Assembly (NCBI GenBank): GCA_035626475.1
Contig: DASPNP010000005.1
Location: forward strand, 3,366-67,365
Direction: 5' to 3'
Origin: DASPKT01 sp035626475
GTDB lineage: Bacteria > Pseudomonadota > Alphaproteobacteria > Azospirillales > Azospirillaceae
Length of the DNA stretch: 64,000 bases
The notes beneath the pieces were generated by a model, which saw only the letters and a list, made by a program, of their open reading frames with translations, did not search any database and was not told the DNA's origin. Shown here piece by piece: positions 17,964 to 28,210 of the stretch. A program made the translations under genes and the position numbers. Each line of letters begins with the position of its first letter. Position 1 is the stretch's first letter.

Positions 17964-18821
17964 ATGCCCCTGCCCACGCCGCTGCCGACGCCCAGATCCC
18001 GCCTCGCCGCCAGTTTGGCCCTGCTGCTGGCGATCCTGGTGGCCGCCACCGGCCTCGCCGACCGCGCGCTGACGCTGCTGCCGCAGACGCCGGCGGAAGC
18101 CGGCGAGCGGCTGCTGCAGGAGAATTTGACCCGCGCCGCCGCCCTGTTCGCCACGGCGCGGGCGCTGAACGCCGCCATATCGGTCGCCCAGTCGGCGGAG
18201 GTGACAGCCGGCGTCGGCGTGCAGGGCACGGTGTCGCCCGGCCAGGCGCTGGACCCGATCAACGACTTGGTGGAGCGCTTCTCCGCCGTCATGCTGACCG
18301 CCACGGTGGCCCTGGGCGGCACGGTCCTGCTGGTTCAGGCGGGGGACCTCTGGGGCCTGTCGGTGCTGCTGCCGCTGGGCCTCGGCCTGGTGCTGCTGGC
18401 GCTGTGGATCCCGGGCACGGCCGGCCACGGCCTCAGGCGCGCGGGGCTGATCCTGCTGGTGGCGGCCGGGCTCGCCAAGGTCGGGCTGCCGGCGGCGGTG
18501 ATGCTGACCGAGGGCATGGCCGAGCGGCTGCTCGACCCGCGCATCGCGACCGCCACCGCCAATCTCGAGGCGATCGAGGTGCCGGCCATGCCCACCGGCG
18601 CCGGGGACGATCCCGGCTGGCTGGAGCGGCTGCGCGGCATGTCGGACATCACCGGCCAGGTCAGCCGCGCCTTCGCCGCCGCCGGCGGGCTGGCGGACGA
18701 GATCATCGACCTGACGGTCGCCTGGACCCTGAAGATCGTGGTGCTGCCGCTGGGCACGCTATGGCTGCTGGCGCGCCTGCTGGAACTGCTGATCGCCGGG
18801 CTGGTGCCGCGGCGGGAGTGA
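17964..18821 (+). CDS. Conserved multi-pass membrane protein, function unknown
   Basis: A 285-residue protein. An N-terminal signal-anchor helix (about 13-32) is followed by a periplasmic-like stretch with the recognisable core QSAEVTAGVGVQGTVSPGQA and LDPINDLVERFSAVML. Three or four further hydrophobic helices follow (about 110-130, 135-150, 160-185, 250-280). Proteins with the same SPGxALDPxNDLVExFS core occur in other proteobacteria as hypotheticals. AGGAG at 17950-17954 supports the ATG at 17964. It is divergent from lysK and convergent with the HigBA pair. No function is assigned. Confidence 0.75.
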   Translation: MPLPTPLPTPRSRLAASLALLLAILVAATGLADRALTLLPQTPAEAGERLLQENLTRAAALFATARALNAAISVAQSAEVTAGVGVQGTVSPGQALDPINDLVERFSAVMLTATVALGGTVLLVQAGDLWGLSVLLPLGLGLVLLALWIPGTAGHGLRRAGLILLVAAGLAKVGLPAAVMLTEGMAERLLDPRIATATANLEAIEVPAMPTGAGDDPGWLERLRGMSDITGQVSRAFAAAGGLADEIIDLTVAWTLKIVVLPLGTLWLLARLLELLIAGLVPRRE

Positions 18822-18827
18822 GGAGCC

Positions 18828-19109
18828 TCAAGCGGCGGAGGGCGTTTCCCCGAACGCCTTCTCGGCGTCCCAGATGTCGACGGCGTTCTGCAGGTTCAGC
18901 CAGAAGGCCGGGGTGGTGTCGAGCGCCCGGGCCAGCTTCACCGCCAGCAGCGGCGATATCCGCGCCCGCCCGTTCAGCACCTCGCTGAGGTGCTTGCGCG
19001 ACACGTCCAGCGTCCCTGCGAAGCCCGACACCGTCAGGCCGCGCGGTTCGAGATAATGGGCCCTGAGGATGGCGCCCGGCTGGGTGGGACGGCGGTTGCG
19101 GCGGATCAT
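18828..19109 (-). CDS. higA: HigA family antitoxin (Xre helix-turn-helix)
   Basis: A 93-residue antitoxin of the HigA/VapI type. The pattern RPTQPGAILRAHYLEPRGLT, then SGFAGTLDVSRKHLSEVLNG, RARISPLLAVKLARALDTTP and AFWLNLQNAVDIWDA is characteristic. It would neutralise the toxin encoded just upstream and bind the operon's own promoter. The toxin gene comes first and the antitoxin second, the order typical of higBA and reversed from most toxin-antitoxin pairs. The intervening gap is 34 bases. Confidence 0.9.
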   Translation of the reverse strand: MIRRNRRPTQPGAILRAHYLEPRGLTVSGFAGTLDVSRKHLSEVLNGRARISPLLAVKLARALDTTPAFWLNLQNAVDIWDAEKAFGETPSAA

Positions 19110-19143
19110 GGCGAATGGGCCCCAGTGGTAGGATGTCGGCGGG

Positions 19144-19419
19144 TCAGTGATAGTCTTCCAGGTCGATGTCGTCGGCTTTGCCTTCCTTGAACGTGAAGGT
19201 CAGGCGGTAGTTGCCGGTGACGGTCCAGGCGTATGTCCCCTTCCGATCGCCCTTCAATTCGTGGAAGCCGGCGATCTGCAAATCCTTCAGGGCGACCGCA
19301 CCATCCAGATGATCCAGCAGCATCAGCACCTTCTCTCGCATATCAGGACGGATGCGCCGGCTTTCCCCGTCCTCGAAGAAACGCCGTAGGTCTTTGCTCT
19401 TGAAGCCGACGATCGGCAT
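19144..19419 (-). CDS. higB: HigB family toxin (RelE superfamily)
   Basis: A 91-residue RelE-fold protein. It begins with MPIVGFKSKDLRRFFEDGES and contains the family core GFHELKGDRKGTYAWTVTGN followed by YRLTFTFKEGKADDIDLEDY. HigB toxins cleave mRNA on the ribosome. The expected positively charged patch (K and R around HELKGDRKG) and the terminal His are present, so the toxin looks intact. It precedes higA in the same transcript; a palindrome at 19428-19446 covers the likely promoter/ribosome-binding region. Confidence 0.9.
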   Translation of the reverse strand: MPIVGFKSKDLRRFFEDGESRRIRPDMREKVLMLLDHLDGAVALKDLQIAGFHELKGDRKGTYAWTVTGNYRLTFTFKEGKADDIDLEDYH

Positions 19420-19427
19420 GGGCAGGC

Positions 19428-19446
19428 TGTCACCTGATCGGTTACA
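19428..19446 (-). promoter_or_regulatory. Candidate HigA operator upstream of higB
   Basis: TGTCACC-N5-GGTTACA is a 19-bp imperfect palindrome (one mismatch in seven pairs), ending nine bases before the higB start codon. HigA-type antitoxins bind palindromes in their own promoter, so position and symmetry fit autoregulation. Binding is inferred. Confidence 0.5.
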
Positions 19447-19479
19447 GAATGCGGTGCGGGTGGCGGGAAGTCAACGGCA

Positions 19480-20922
19480 TCACTCCGCCGCCGCCTTCTC
19501 CCCGCCCCGCCCGAGATGCGCGATGGCGTTGGCGTAGTAGGAGAGCAGGCGGGTCTCGGCAGGGTTGGCGCGGAGCAGGCCCTGGTCGGTGCCGTCGTCG
19601 GACAGCAGCAGGTGGCGCTCCAGCAAATGGCGGATGCCGGAGGTGACCGCGTAGTCGCGCGTGCGGCGGGGGATGTAGACATGGGCGCCGGCGCCCTCCA
19701 GCCGCTCGATCAGCGTCTCCACCCGGGCCTTCAGCTCCAGCACCGACAGCGGCGCCTCGGCCTCCAACAGGACGGTGGCCACCAGCGGGACGGGGAGCAC
19801 CGGCACCAGCCCGCCGATGCGGCCCATCAGGTCGCGGGCCATCTCCTCCACCCGGGCGCGGCGCTCCTCGTCGCCCAGGCGGCGGAAATCCAGCGCGCGC
19901 GCCGCCGCCCAGGCGCGGGCCGACACCGGCGTGCCGAAATTCACGCAGGCATAGCCGAACCGGTGCCATTCGCCCCGCAGCGCCAGCTTGGCATGGTGGC
20001 CCCAGAAGCCCAGGACGGTGCGCACCGCGTGCCAGGTGCCCCGGCGGGGCGCCTGCGGATCGCCCGAGAGCAGCAGGGTGCGGTCCTCCAGCACACGGTC
20101 GTAATTGATGCCCACCGGCACGAAGACCAGGTCGCGTTCGCCCTCCGGGTCGAAGCCGCGCAGCATATAGTCCAGCAGCCCCATGCGCGGCGGCCGCAGC
20201 GCCCCGTCGCGCGACAGCCCGCCCTCGGGGAAGACGGCCTGCGCCACGCCGTTCTCGGTCGCCATCTTCACGTAGCGCTCCAGCACGCGGCGATAGAGCG
20301 AGCTCTTGCTGTCGCGGCGGATGAAATAGGCGCCCATGGAGCGGATCAGCGTCTGCAGCGGCCAGACCCGCGCCCATTCGCCCACGGCATAGGAAAGCGC
20401 CGCCTGGTCCGCCGCCAGGAAGGCGACCAGGACGTAATCCATGTTGGAGCGGTGGTTCATGACGAAGACGACGGTGCTGTCCTCGGGGATGCCCGACAGC
20501 CCCTCCACGTCGACATGGCCCAGCCGCACCCGGTACAGCGTCTTGGCGAGGCGCCGCGCCAGCCAGGTGCCCAGGCGGAAATAGACATAGGCGTTGAAGC
20601 TGGGGACGATCTCGCGGGCGTAGCGGGCGACCTCGGCCATGGCCTGCTCGCGCGGGATGCCCGTCTCCTCGGCATGGGCCCGCGCCGCCTCGACCACCTT
20701 GGCGTCGTAGGTCAGCATGTCGATCAGCGCCTGGCGCTTGGTCAGCTTGAAGGGCTGGATCTTCAGCTTGAGCCGCGTGTTCAGCTCGTCCAGCACGCGG
20801 TCGACACGGCGGCGCAGGAACCAGCGCACCGACGGCACCAGCAGCCGGTCCAGCAGCCACCAGCCCGCCAGCACCGACAGCACGACCAGCAGCCAGACCG
20901 GCACCGCGACCGTATCGCCCAA
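19480..20922 (-). CDS. PlsB-like glycerol-3-phosphate/1-acyl acyltransferase family membrane protein
   Basis: A roughly 480-residue protein. An N-terminal membrane anchor (PVWLLVVLSVLAGWWLLDRL) is followed by a helical region and an acyltransferase domain with the catalytic HX4D box VVFVMNHRSNMD. The glycerol-phosphate-type motifs AYFIRRDSKSSLYRRVL and AVFPEGGLSRDG also lie in this domain. Such proteins acylate glycerol-3-phosphate or lysophospholipid at the inner membrane. Start uncertain: a TTG at 20922 has GGGAGG just upstream, while a GTG at 20904 starts at the anchor; longer frames run into a repeat element. It lies downstream of mtgA, separated by that element. Confidence 0.8.
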   Translation of the reverse strand: MGDTVAVPVWLLVVLSVLAGWWLLDRLLVPSVRWFLRRRVDRVLDELNTRLKLKIQPFKLTKRQALIDMLTYDAKVVEAARAHAEETGIPREQAMAEVARYAREIVPSFNAYVYFRLGTWLARRLAKTLYRVRLGHVDVEGLSGIPEDSTVVFVMNHRSNMDYVLVAFLAADQAALSYAVGEWARVWPLQTLIRSMGAYFIRRDSKSSLYRRVLERYVKMATENGVAQAVFPEGGLSRDGALRPPRMGLLDYMLRGFDPEGERDLVFVPVGINYDRVLEDRTLLLSGDPQAPRRGTWHAVRTVLGFWGHHAKLALRGEWHRFGYACVNFGTPVSARAWAAARALDFRRLGDEERRARVEEMARDLMGRIGGLVPVLPVPLVATVLLEAEAPLSVLELKARVETLIERLEGAGAHVYIPRRTRDYAVTSGIRHLLERHLLLSDDGTDQGLLRANPAETRLLSYYANAIAHLGRGGEKAAAE

Positions 20923-20987
20923 GCGCCCCTCCCTGTTTCCACCGATGATAGCGGCTGATGCCGGGCCTGTCGCGGGCAGCGTCGGCG

Positions 20988-21100
20988 TTGTGCGGCCTTC
21001 GACAGGCTCAGGCTGAGGGGGGTATCGCCGCGCCGCCGATAACCAGGGGTGCCTGGCACAAACACCCCTCATGCTGAGCTCGGTCAGAAGCACGCAGAAC
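20988..21100. repeat. Interspersed inverted repeat, family A
   Basis: The left arm near 20988-21020 (CCTTCGACAGGCTCAG core) and right arm near 21064-21099 (CATGCTGAGCTCGGTCAGAA core) are a diverged copy of the family seen at 13416-13530. The right arm has drifted most. It occupies the gap between mtgA and the acyltransferase gene. Confidence 0.7.
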
Positions 21101-21114
21101 CGCTGAGCCCCCAC

Positions 21115-21822
21115 CTACTCCCGCAGGCAGGAATCCAGCCGGTCGCGCTCGACGATGGCCATGCGCTGGCGGATGACGCCGGCGCGGGCCTGGATGTAGG
21201 CGGTCGGGCGGGCGGGGTTCCAGCGGCGGGGGTTGGGCAGCACCGCCGCCATCAGCGCGGCCTGGTGCGGCGTCAGCTTCGCCGCCGGCACGCCGAAATG
21301 CGCCCGGGCGGCGGCCTCGGCGCCGTAGAGGCCGTCGCCCCACTCGGCGATGTTCAGGTAGGTCTCCATGATCCGGCGCTTGGGCCACAGCGCCTCGGCC
21401 AGCAGGGTGTAGTACAGTTCCGCCCCCTTGCGCAGCCAGGTGCGGCCGGGCCAGAGGAAGGCGTTCTTGGCGGTCTGCATGCTGATGGTGCTGGCGCCCC
21501 GCAGTGGCCGGCCGCGTCGGTTCGCCTCCTGCGCGTCCTCCACCGCCTCCCAATCGACGCCGCCATGCAGGCAGAAGCGCGTGTCCTCCCCCGCCATCAC
21601 GGCGCGGGCGAGGTGCGGCGAGATCTCCTCAATCCCCACCGGCCGGTAGTCGGCGTCGCGGGCGCCCTGCAGCGCCCGGACCGCCATCAGCAGCGTCCCC
21701 GGCGGATCGACCACGCGGTAGAGCAGCGTCCAGAGCACGCTGACGGCCAGCAGCCCCAGCAGCCCGCGCACCGCCCAGCGCAGCAGCGCCCGTCCGTTCA
21801 GCCGTCCAGGGGTTCCGATCAA
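21115..21822 (-). CDS. mtgA: Monofunctional biosynthetic peptidoglycan transglycosylase
   Basis: A 235-residue GT51 glycosyltransferase that polymerises lipid II glycan strands without a transpeptidase domain. One N-terminal membrane helix (about 13-33) precedes the domain. Catalytic and fold motifs are AVMAGEDTRFCLHGGVDWEA (with the EDxxF-like catalytic Glu), the RGASTISMQTAKNAFLWPGR donor loop, and KRRIMETYLNIAEWGDGLYG. The order PAS kinase, 70-residue protein, mtgA with gaps of 3 and 6 bases indicates a single operon. Confidence 0.94.
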   Translation of the reverse strand: MIGTPGRLNGRALLRWAVRGLLGLLAVSVLWTLLYRVVDPPGTLLMAVRALQGARDADYRPVGIEEISPHLARAVMAGEDTRFCLHGGVDWEAVEDAQEANRRGRPLRGASTISMQTAKNAFLWPGRTWLRKGAELYYTLLAEALWPKRRIMETYLNIAEWGDGLYGAEAAARAHFGVPAAKLTPHQAALMAAVLPNPRRWNPARPTAYIQARAGVIRQRMAIVERDRLDSCLRE

Positions 21823-21828
21823 GGCGCG

Positions 21829-22041
21829 TCAGCTCCGCAGCATCCGGCGGATCGCCTCCGCGAGCACACGGTAAGGCTCGTCATTGCCCCGGTCCATCTC
21901 GCGCGCGGCATCGTCCCAGCGCGCCCGCAGCCGGGCCGAGCGCTCCTCCGAGCGTTGGCGGGCGCCGGAGGCCTCGGCAAGGGCGCGCTCCACCGCCGAG
22001 GGTTCGTCGCTCCGAGGGGCGGGAGGCTTGGGGCGCGGCAC
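21829..22041 (-). CDS. Small charged protein between sensor kinase and mtgA, function unknown
   Basis: A 70-residue hydrophilic, mostly helical protein (about one third Arg, Glu or Asp), with RQRSEERSARLRARWDDAAR in the middle and DEPYRVLAEAIRRMLRS at the end. There is no membrane segment, cysteine or known motif. It lies 3 bases after the kinase and 6 bases before mtgA on the same strand, which supports it being a real gene in that operon rather than a chance frame. An adaptor or regulator role is possible but unsupported. Confidence 0.6.
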   Translation of the reverse strand: MPRPKPPAPRSDEPSAVERALAEASGARQRSEERSARLRARWDDAAREMDRGNDEPYRVLAEAIRRMLRS

Positions 22042-22044
22042 GGC

Positions 22045-23853
22045 TCAGCCCTCCCCGGCGGGCGTCGACGGCCGGAGCGGCAGGCGGGGGCCCACCGGCG
22101 CCACGCGGTCGGGTGGGAAGCGCAGCCGCACCAGCGCGCCGCCGCCCGGCGCGGCGCCGATCTCCAGCGCGCCGCCATGCTGCTCCAGCAGGCGCCGGAC
22201 GACGAACAGGCCGAGCCCGCTGCCGCCATGCTGGCGCCGCAGCGACGCGTCGCCCTGCAGGAAGGGCTGGCCCACCGTGCGCAGCACCTCCTCGGCGAAG
22301 CCCGGGCCGGTGTCGGAGACGACGACGTTCAGCCCCGCCGGCCCGGTTTCCACCCGCACCGTCACGCGGCCGCCGTCCGGCGTGTACTTGATGGCGTTGC
22401 CGACGACGTTCAGCAGCATCTGGCGCAGCGCCCGCCGGTCGGCCACCAGCCAGGAGGTACCCTCCAGCCGCGGCTCCACCGCCACGTCGCGGTCGCGGTG
22501 CGCCGCCCGGGACTGGCGGATGGCGGCCGCCACCTCCTCCTCCAGCTGGACCCGCTCCTCCCGCAGCTCGGTCGGGCCGGATTCCAGCCGGGCGGCATCG
22601 AGGATGTGGGTCAGCAGGTCCATCAGGTGACGGCCGCTGGCCTGGATGTCCTCGGCATATTCCACATAGCGCGGGTCGCCGGCCGGGCCGAAGGTCTCGC
22701 CGGCGATCAGTTCGCTGAAGCCGATGATGGCGTTCAGCGGCGTGCGCAACTCGTGGCTCATGCTGGCGAGGAAGGCGGTCTTGGCCCGGTTCGCCAGCTC
22801 CGCCGCCTCGCGCGCGGAGGCCAGCTGCGTCGCCGCCTCGCGCCGGGTGGTGATCTCGGTCAGCGAGCCCAGCATGCGCAACGGGCCGCCGCTGCCGTTC
22901 CATTGCGAGGTGCCGCGCCCGTGGAACCAGCGGTACTGCCCGTCGCCGCCCCGCAGCCGGTACTCGTAGTCGAAGGGCTCGCGCGTCCGGAAATGCGCCT
23001 CGGTGGCGGCGCGCACGGCGTCGCGGTCGTCGGGGTGGACGATATCCAGCGCGGCATGGTCGGCCAGCGCCTCCGCCGGACGGTCGTCGGGCATCCGCAG
23101 CAGCCGGCGCAGCTCGGGCGACCAGTAGACCGCGCCGGTCTCCATGTTCCAGTCCCAGACGCCGACGGCCGAGCCCTCCAGCGCCAGTTCCAGCCGCTCC
23201 GCCGTGCGCCGCGCCGCCTCGGCGGCGAGGTGGCGGTCGGTGATGTCGACGGCGATGCCGACATAGCCCAGCAGTTCCCGCCCTTCCCCCCGGACCGGCA
23301 CGGCCTCGGTGATGATCCAGCGGACGCCGCCGTCCGGGCGCATCACCCGGAACTCGCGCTGCCGGGGGACGGTGGCGGCGAAATCCTCGCCGGCACCCGA
23401 CACGATGGCCGCGCGGTCCTCGGGGTGGATCGTCATTTCCCAGCCGCGCCCGGCCATCTCCGCCGCCGTGCGGCCCGTTATCTCCGCCATGCGGGCATTG
23501 GCGTAGGCATTGTTGCCGTCGCGGTCGAGATGGTAGATGCCGACCGGCGCCAGGTCGGCCAGCGCCCGGTAGCGCTCCTCGCTGAGCTTCAGCGCCGCCG
23601 CCTTGGCCTGGGCCTCCGCCCGTTGCGCCTTCAGAGCCCGGAACGCGCGCCCCAGTCCCGCTCGCAGCACCAGCGCCGTCACGGCGACGAAGGCCAGCCC
23701 CTTCAGCAGATGCCCATGCAGCAGGTCCGGCGCCGCCGGCAGGAGGCGGGCCGCCACGACGTCGGTCAGCACGATCCAGGCCGTGCCGGCGGCGGCGTAG
23801 ATCAGGCTGATGCGGGTGGCGAGGCTGAGGCGCAATCGGTGTCTCCGGTACAC
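22045..23853 (-). CDS. PAS-domain sensor histidine kinase
   Basis: A roughly 600-residue membrane sensor. Two N-terminal helices (about 10-30 and 45-65) enclose a very short periplasmic loop. Then come PAS domain 1 (about 90-210, ALADLAPVGIYHLDRDGNNA), PAS/PAC domain 2 (about 225-345), HisKA with the phospho-acceptor in SMSHELRTPLNAIIGFSELI, and HATPase_c with NVVGNAIKYTPDGG, DTGPGFAEEV and GGSGLGLFVV. The longest start is the GTG at 23853; a TTG at 23835 has GGAG seven bases upstream and may be the true one. It leads an operon with a small protein and mtgA, hinting at envelope control. No response regulator is adjacent. Confidence 0.9.
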   Translation of the reverse strand: MYRRHRLRLSLATRISLIYAAAGTAWIVLTDVVAARLLPAAPDLLHGHLLKGLAFVAVTALVLRAGLGRAFRALKAQRAEAQAKAAALKLSEERYRALADLAPVGIYHLDRDGNNAYANARMAEITGRTAAEMAGRGWEMTIHPEDRAAIVSGAGEDFAATVPRQREFRVMRPDGGVRWIITEAVPVRGEGRELLGYVGIAVDITDRHLAAEAARRTAERLELALEGSAVGVWDWNMETGAVYWSPELRRLLRMPDDRPAEALADHAALDIVHPDDRDAVRAATEAHFRTREPFDYEYRLRGGDGQYRWFHGRGTSQWNGSGGPLRMLGSLTEITTRREAATQLASAREAAELANRAKTAFLASMSHELRTPLNAIIGFSELIAGETFGPAGDPRYVEYAEDIQASGRHLMDLLTHILDAARLESGPTELREERVQLEEEVAAAIRQSRAAHRDRDVAVEPRLEGTSWLVADRRALRQMLLNVVGNAIKYTPDGGRVTVRVETGPAGLNVVVSDTGPGFAEEVLRTVGQPFLQGDASLRRQHGGSGLGLFVVRRLLEQHGGALEIGAAPGGGALVRLRFPPDRVAPVGPRLPLRPSTPAGEG

Positions 23854-23952
23854 CCATCCACTGTAGGTGGCGGCGGCACCGGATCAACGTCTATTCGGTA
23901 CGGGGCGTCCCCTGGGAACCGCCCGCTCCCCCAATTGCTTCCGGAGCCGCCC

Positions 23953-25170
23953 TCAGCGGCCCAGGATGATGTCGCCGTGGCCGGTCTTGCCCAGCTTGGG
24001 CGTGCCGGTGTGGCGGGCGACGGTGATCTCGCCGGAGCCGCCGATGAACAGTTCGGGGTCGTGCGCCTCGCCGCCGAAGACGAACTCGCCCCGGCCCATG
24101 ACCGCCACCTTCATGGCTTCCGCCCGGCCGTCGGCGATGTTGACGTCGGCCACGCCGAAGATGGCGGCGTTCACGGTGCCGTCGACCCGGCCGACATTGA
24201 CGTCGGCGCGGCCGCGGACGGCGAGGGTCAGCGCCTCCCGCACCTGGCCCAGCGCGATGTCGCTGGAGCCCTGCACGTCCAGCGTGGCGGTGCCGGCCTC
24301 GCGGACCTTCAGGTCCAGCCGGCCCGGCACCTGCACGCTCAGCCGCTCGCTGACGGTCCCGAGCGTGACGGAGGCGCTCTCCACGACGCTTAGCGAGACG
24401 TTGCGGGCATTGCCCAGGGTGACGTCGCCCCGGCGGATATCGAGCGTGACGGCGCCGTCGGTGTCGCCTCGGATGCTGAGGTCGCCGGTCATGCCCACGA
24501 CGGTGAGGTCGCGGTCCCGCGGCACCACGATCTGCATCTCGACCGACCGGCCGGAGCCGGCCAGGGTCAGCAGCCCGTCGGTCTCCGAGGCGCGCAGGCG
24601 GTTCTTGGAACCGTCGACATTGACCGTGACCTCGTCGGCGCTGTCGGACACGGTGATGGCGACGTCGCCCTGCACATCCACCAGACGGATGCCCTGCGGC
24701 GCCTCGAAGGTGGAGCGGCCGCTCAGCGTGGCGACGGGCAGGCCGGCCTTGGCGGCGCGCGCGGCCTGCGCGGCGGCCTGGGCCTCGGCGCGGATGCGGT
24801 CCACGTCCAGATCCTTCAGCGCGGCGGTGACATCGGCGCGGATCTCCTCGGCGTTCAGGCCCAGCAGCGCGGCCATCTCGCCGCTCGGCATGGCGATCCG
24901 GGGGACCGGCGGCACCGGCGGCACGGGGGGAACCGGCGGCACCGGCGGGACATGGACCCGCGGCTCGGGATCCGGGTCGATGTCGACATGCACGGCCATC
25001 CGCGCCTTTGGCCCGCGTTCCTCTCCGCTGTCGCTCAGCAGGCCGTAGCCGAGGAAGCCGACGGTGATGGCGATCGCCACGACGCCGCCGGCCGGGACGC
25101 CCGGCTTCAGGCGCGGGCGGGGCTGGATCGCGGCGGTGCCGAGGGAACCGGGGGAGAGGGTCGCATCCAT
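23953..25170 (-). CDS. GIN/DUF2807-like beta-solenoid envelope protein
   Basis: A 405-residue protein. A membrane helix near residues 28-45 (AGGVVAIAITVGFLGYGLL) is followed by a Pro/Val repeat (PPVPPVPPVPPVPPVP, encoded by a 9-base tandem near 24903-24950) and a short Ala-rich helix. The rest is a long array of roughly 20-residue beta strands such as VQGDVAITVSDSADEVTVNV and GSSDIALGQVREALTLAVRG. The C-terminal part resembles the GIN (putative auto-transporter adhesin head) domain, with repeated G-x-(A/G)-(D/E)-(V/I) turns. Likely membrane-anchored and periplasmic. The start at 25170 is chosen over 25188. Function unknown. Confidence 0.75.
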   Translation of the reverse strand: MDATLSPGSLGTAAIQPRPRLKPGVPAGGVVAIAITVGFLGYGLLSDSGEERGPKARMAVHVDIDPDPEPRVHVPPVPPVPPVPPVPPVPRIAMPSGEMAALLGLNAEEIRADVTAALKDLDVDRIRAEAQAAAQAARAAKAGLPVATLSGRSTFEAPQGIRLVDVQGDVAITVSDSADEVTVNVDGSKNRLRASETDGLLTLAGSGRSVEMQIVVPRDRDLTVVGMTGDLSIRGDTDGAVTLDIRRGDVTLGNARNVSLSVVESASVTLGTVSERLSVQVPGRLDLKVREAGTATLDVQGSSDIALGQVREALTLAVRGRADVNVGRVDGTVNAAIFGVADVNIADGRAEAMKVAVMGRGEFVFGGEAHDPELFIGGSGEITVARHTGTPKLGKTGHGDIILGR

Positions 25171-25366
25171 GGGTCTGGACCTGCGCATGACGATGGTTTC
25201 CCCCGATAATAGTCGCGGCGGAGCGGTCGTCCCGGCCCGTTGCCTGCGCGTTACAAATTTCCCGCCCCTGTTACAGCCCAGGAAAAAGCCTGTCCAGGAG
25301 CGGCCTCATCTTGACGCCCGGACCCCCGCCAGCGCAACCACGGGACGGTGCCGGGCGGGCACGAAA

Positions 25367-25387
25367 AAGGGGGCCGGCGGCCCCCTT
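25367..25387 (-). terminator. Intrinsic terminator of the methylmalonyl-CoA mutase gene
   Basis: AAGGGGGCC (25367-25375) and GGCCCCCTT (25379-25387) form a perfect 9-bp stem with a 3-base loop. On the minus strand it is followed by a run of five T. It starts 21 bases after the mutase stop. Confidence 0.85.
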
Positions 25388-25407
25388 CCCCGTCGTCGGC
25401 TGGCCGC

Positions 25408-27567
<2,160 letters not shown>

Positions 27568-27862
27568 GGGGGCCACTCGTGCCGTGCTGCGGAAAAACGG
27601 GCGCCACTATAGACGCGGCCTCGGAGCCTGTCACCGTACCCGCCTGGAGGGTGGCCGGCGCGGCCCATGGGCGAAGGACCGCCCCGCCCGCCCAACCGCC
27701 GATTGTCCATTGCTCCATACAAGTGAGTGCAATAGATTTGGCCGGAGCCGATCCGGACGGTTACGCGAGGCGCGTCCGGGCGGGCAAACCCGACTGACTT
27801 GCCTCCAGGTGCGGCGTCGGGACTGGATCATCGGAACTGGTGCAAGGTCGGGAACGCCCGTC

Positions 27863-28204
27863 ATGAAGCAGGACGCGCCGGAACAGGGCAGGCCGGTCAG
27901 CCGCAACGTCACCCTCGGATCGCGCCGCACCAGCGTGCGGCTGGAGCCGGTGATGTGGCAAGGGCTGGCGGACATCTGCGCCGCCGAGGAGATGAACCTC
28001 AACCAGCTGGTCGAGCATGTCGACCAGCACCGGGGCGGGCTCGGCCTGACCGCGGCGCTGCGCGTCTTCATCGTCAGCTATTTCCGCCGCGCCGCCGGCC
28101 CCTCCCCGGCGCCGGTCGGCTTCGCCGAGGATGCCGGCGGGGACGACGGCGCCGAGCGGGACTGGAGCCCGACCTTCCGCGAGGCGCTGAGGAGCGTCGG
28201 CTGA
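27863..28204 (+). CDS. Ribbon-helix-helix domain protein (RHH_4 type)
   Basis: A 113-residue protein whose first 75 residues match the RHH_4 pattern: VSRNVTLGSRRTSVRLEPVM, WQGLADICAAEEMNLNQLVE and GLGLTAALRVFIVSYFRRAA. The SVRLEP beta strand is the DNA-contacting element in this fold. The tail (about 80-113) is acidic and probably disordered, ending in WSPTFREALRSVG. It is probably a small DNA-binding regulator common in Rhodospirillales; the target is unknown. The preceding 295 bases hold no gene and would contain its promoter and that of the mutase. Confidence 0.8.
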   Translation: MKQDAPEQGRPVSRNVTLGSRRTSVRLEPVMWQGLADICAAEEMNLNQLVEHVDQHRGGLGLTAALRVFIVSYFRRAAGPSPAPVGFAEDAGGDDGAERDWSPTFREALRSVG

Positions 28205-28210
28205 GCCGCC

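Noticed and set aside
21049..24393. A 1,114-codon open frame on the plus strand across mtgA and the PAS kinase
   Set aside because: It is antisense to two well-supported genes, has a His/Gln/Arg-rich composition typical of GC-rich antisense frames and no recognisable domain.
27568..27862. Cobalamin riboswitch upstream of the B12-dependent mutase
   Set aside because: I could not find a B12-box-like sequence or the expected multi-stem layout; the gap is only 295 bases and shared with a divergent gene.
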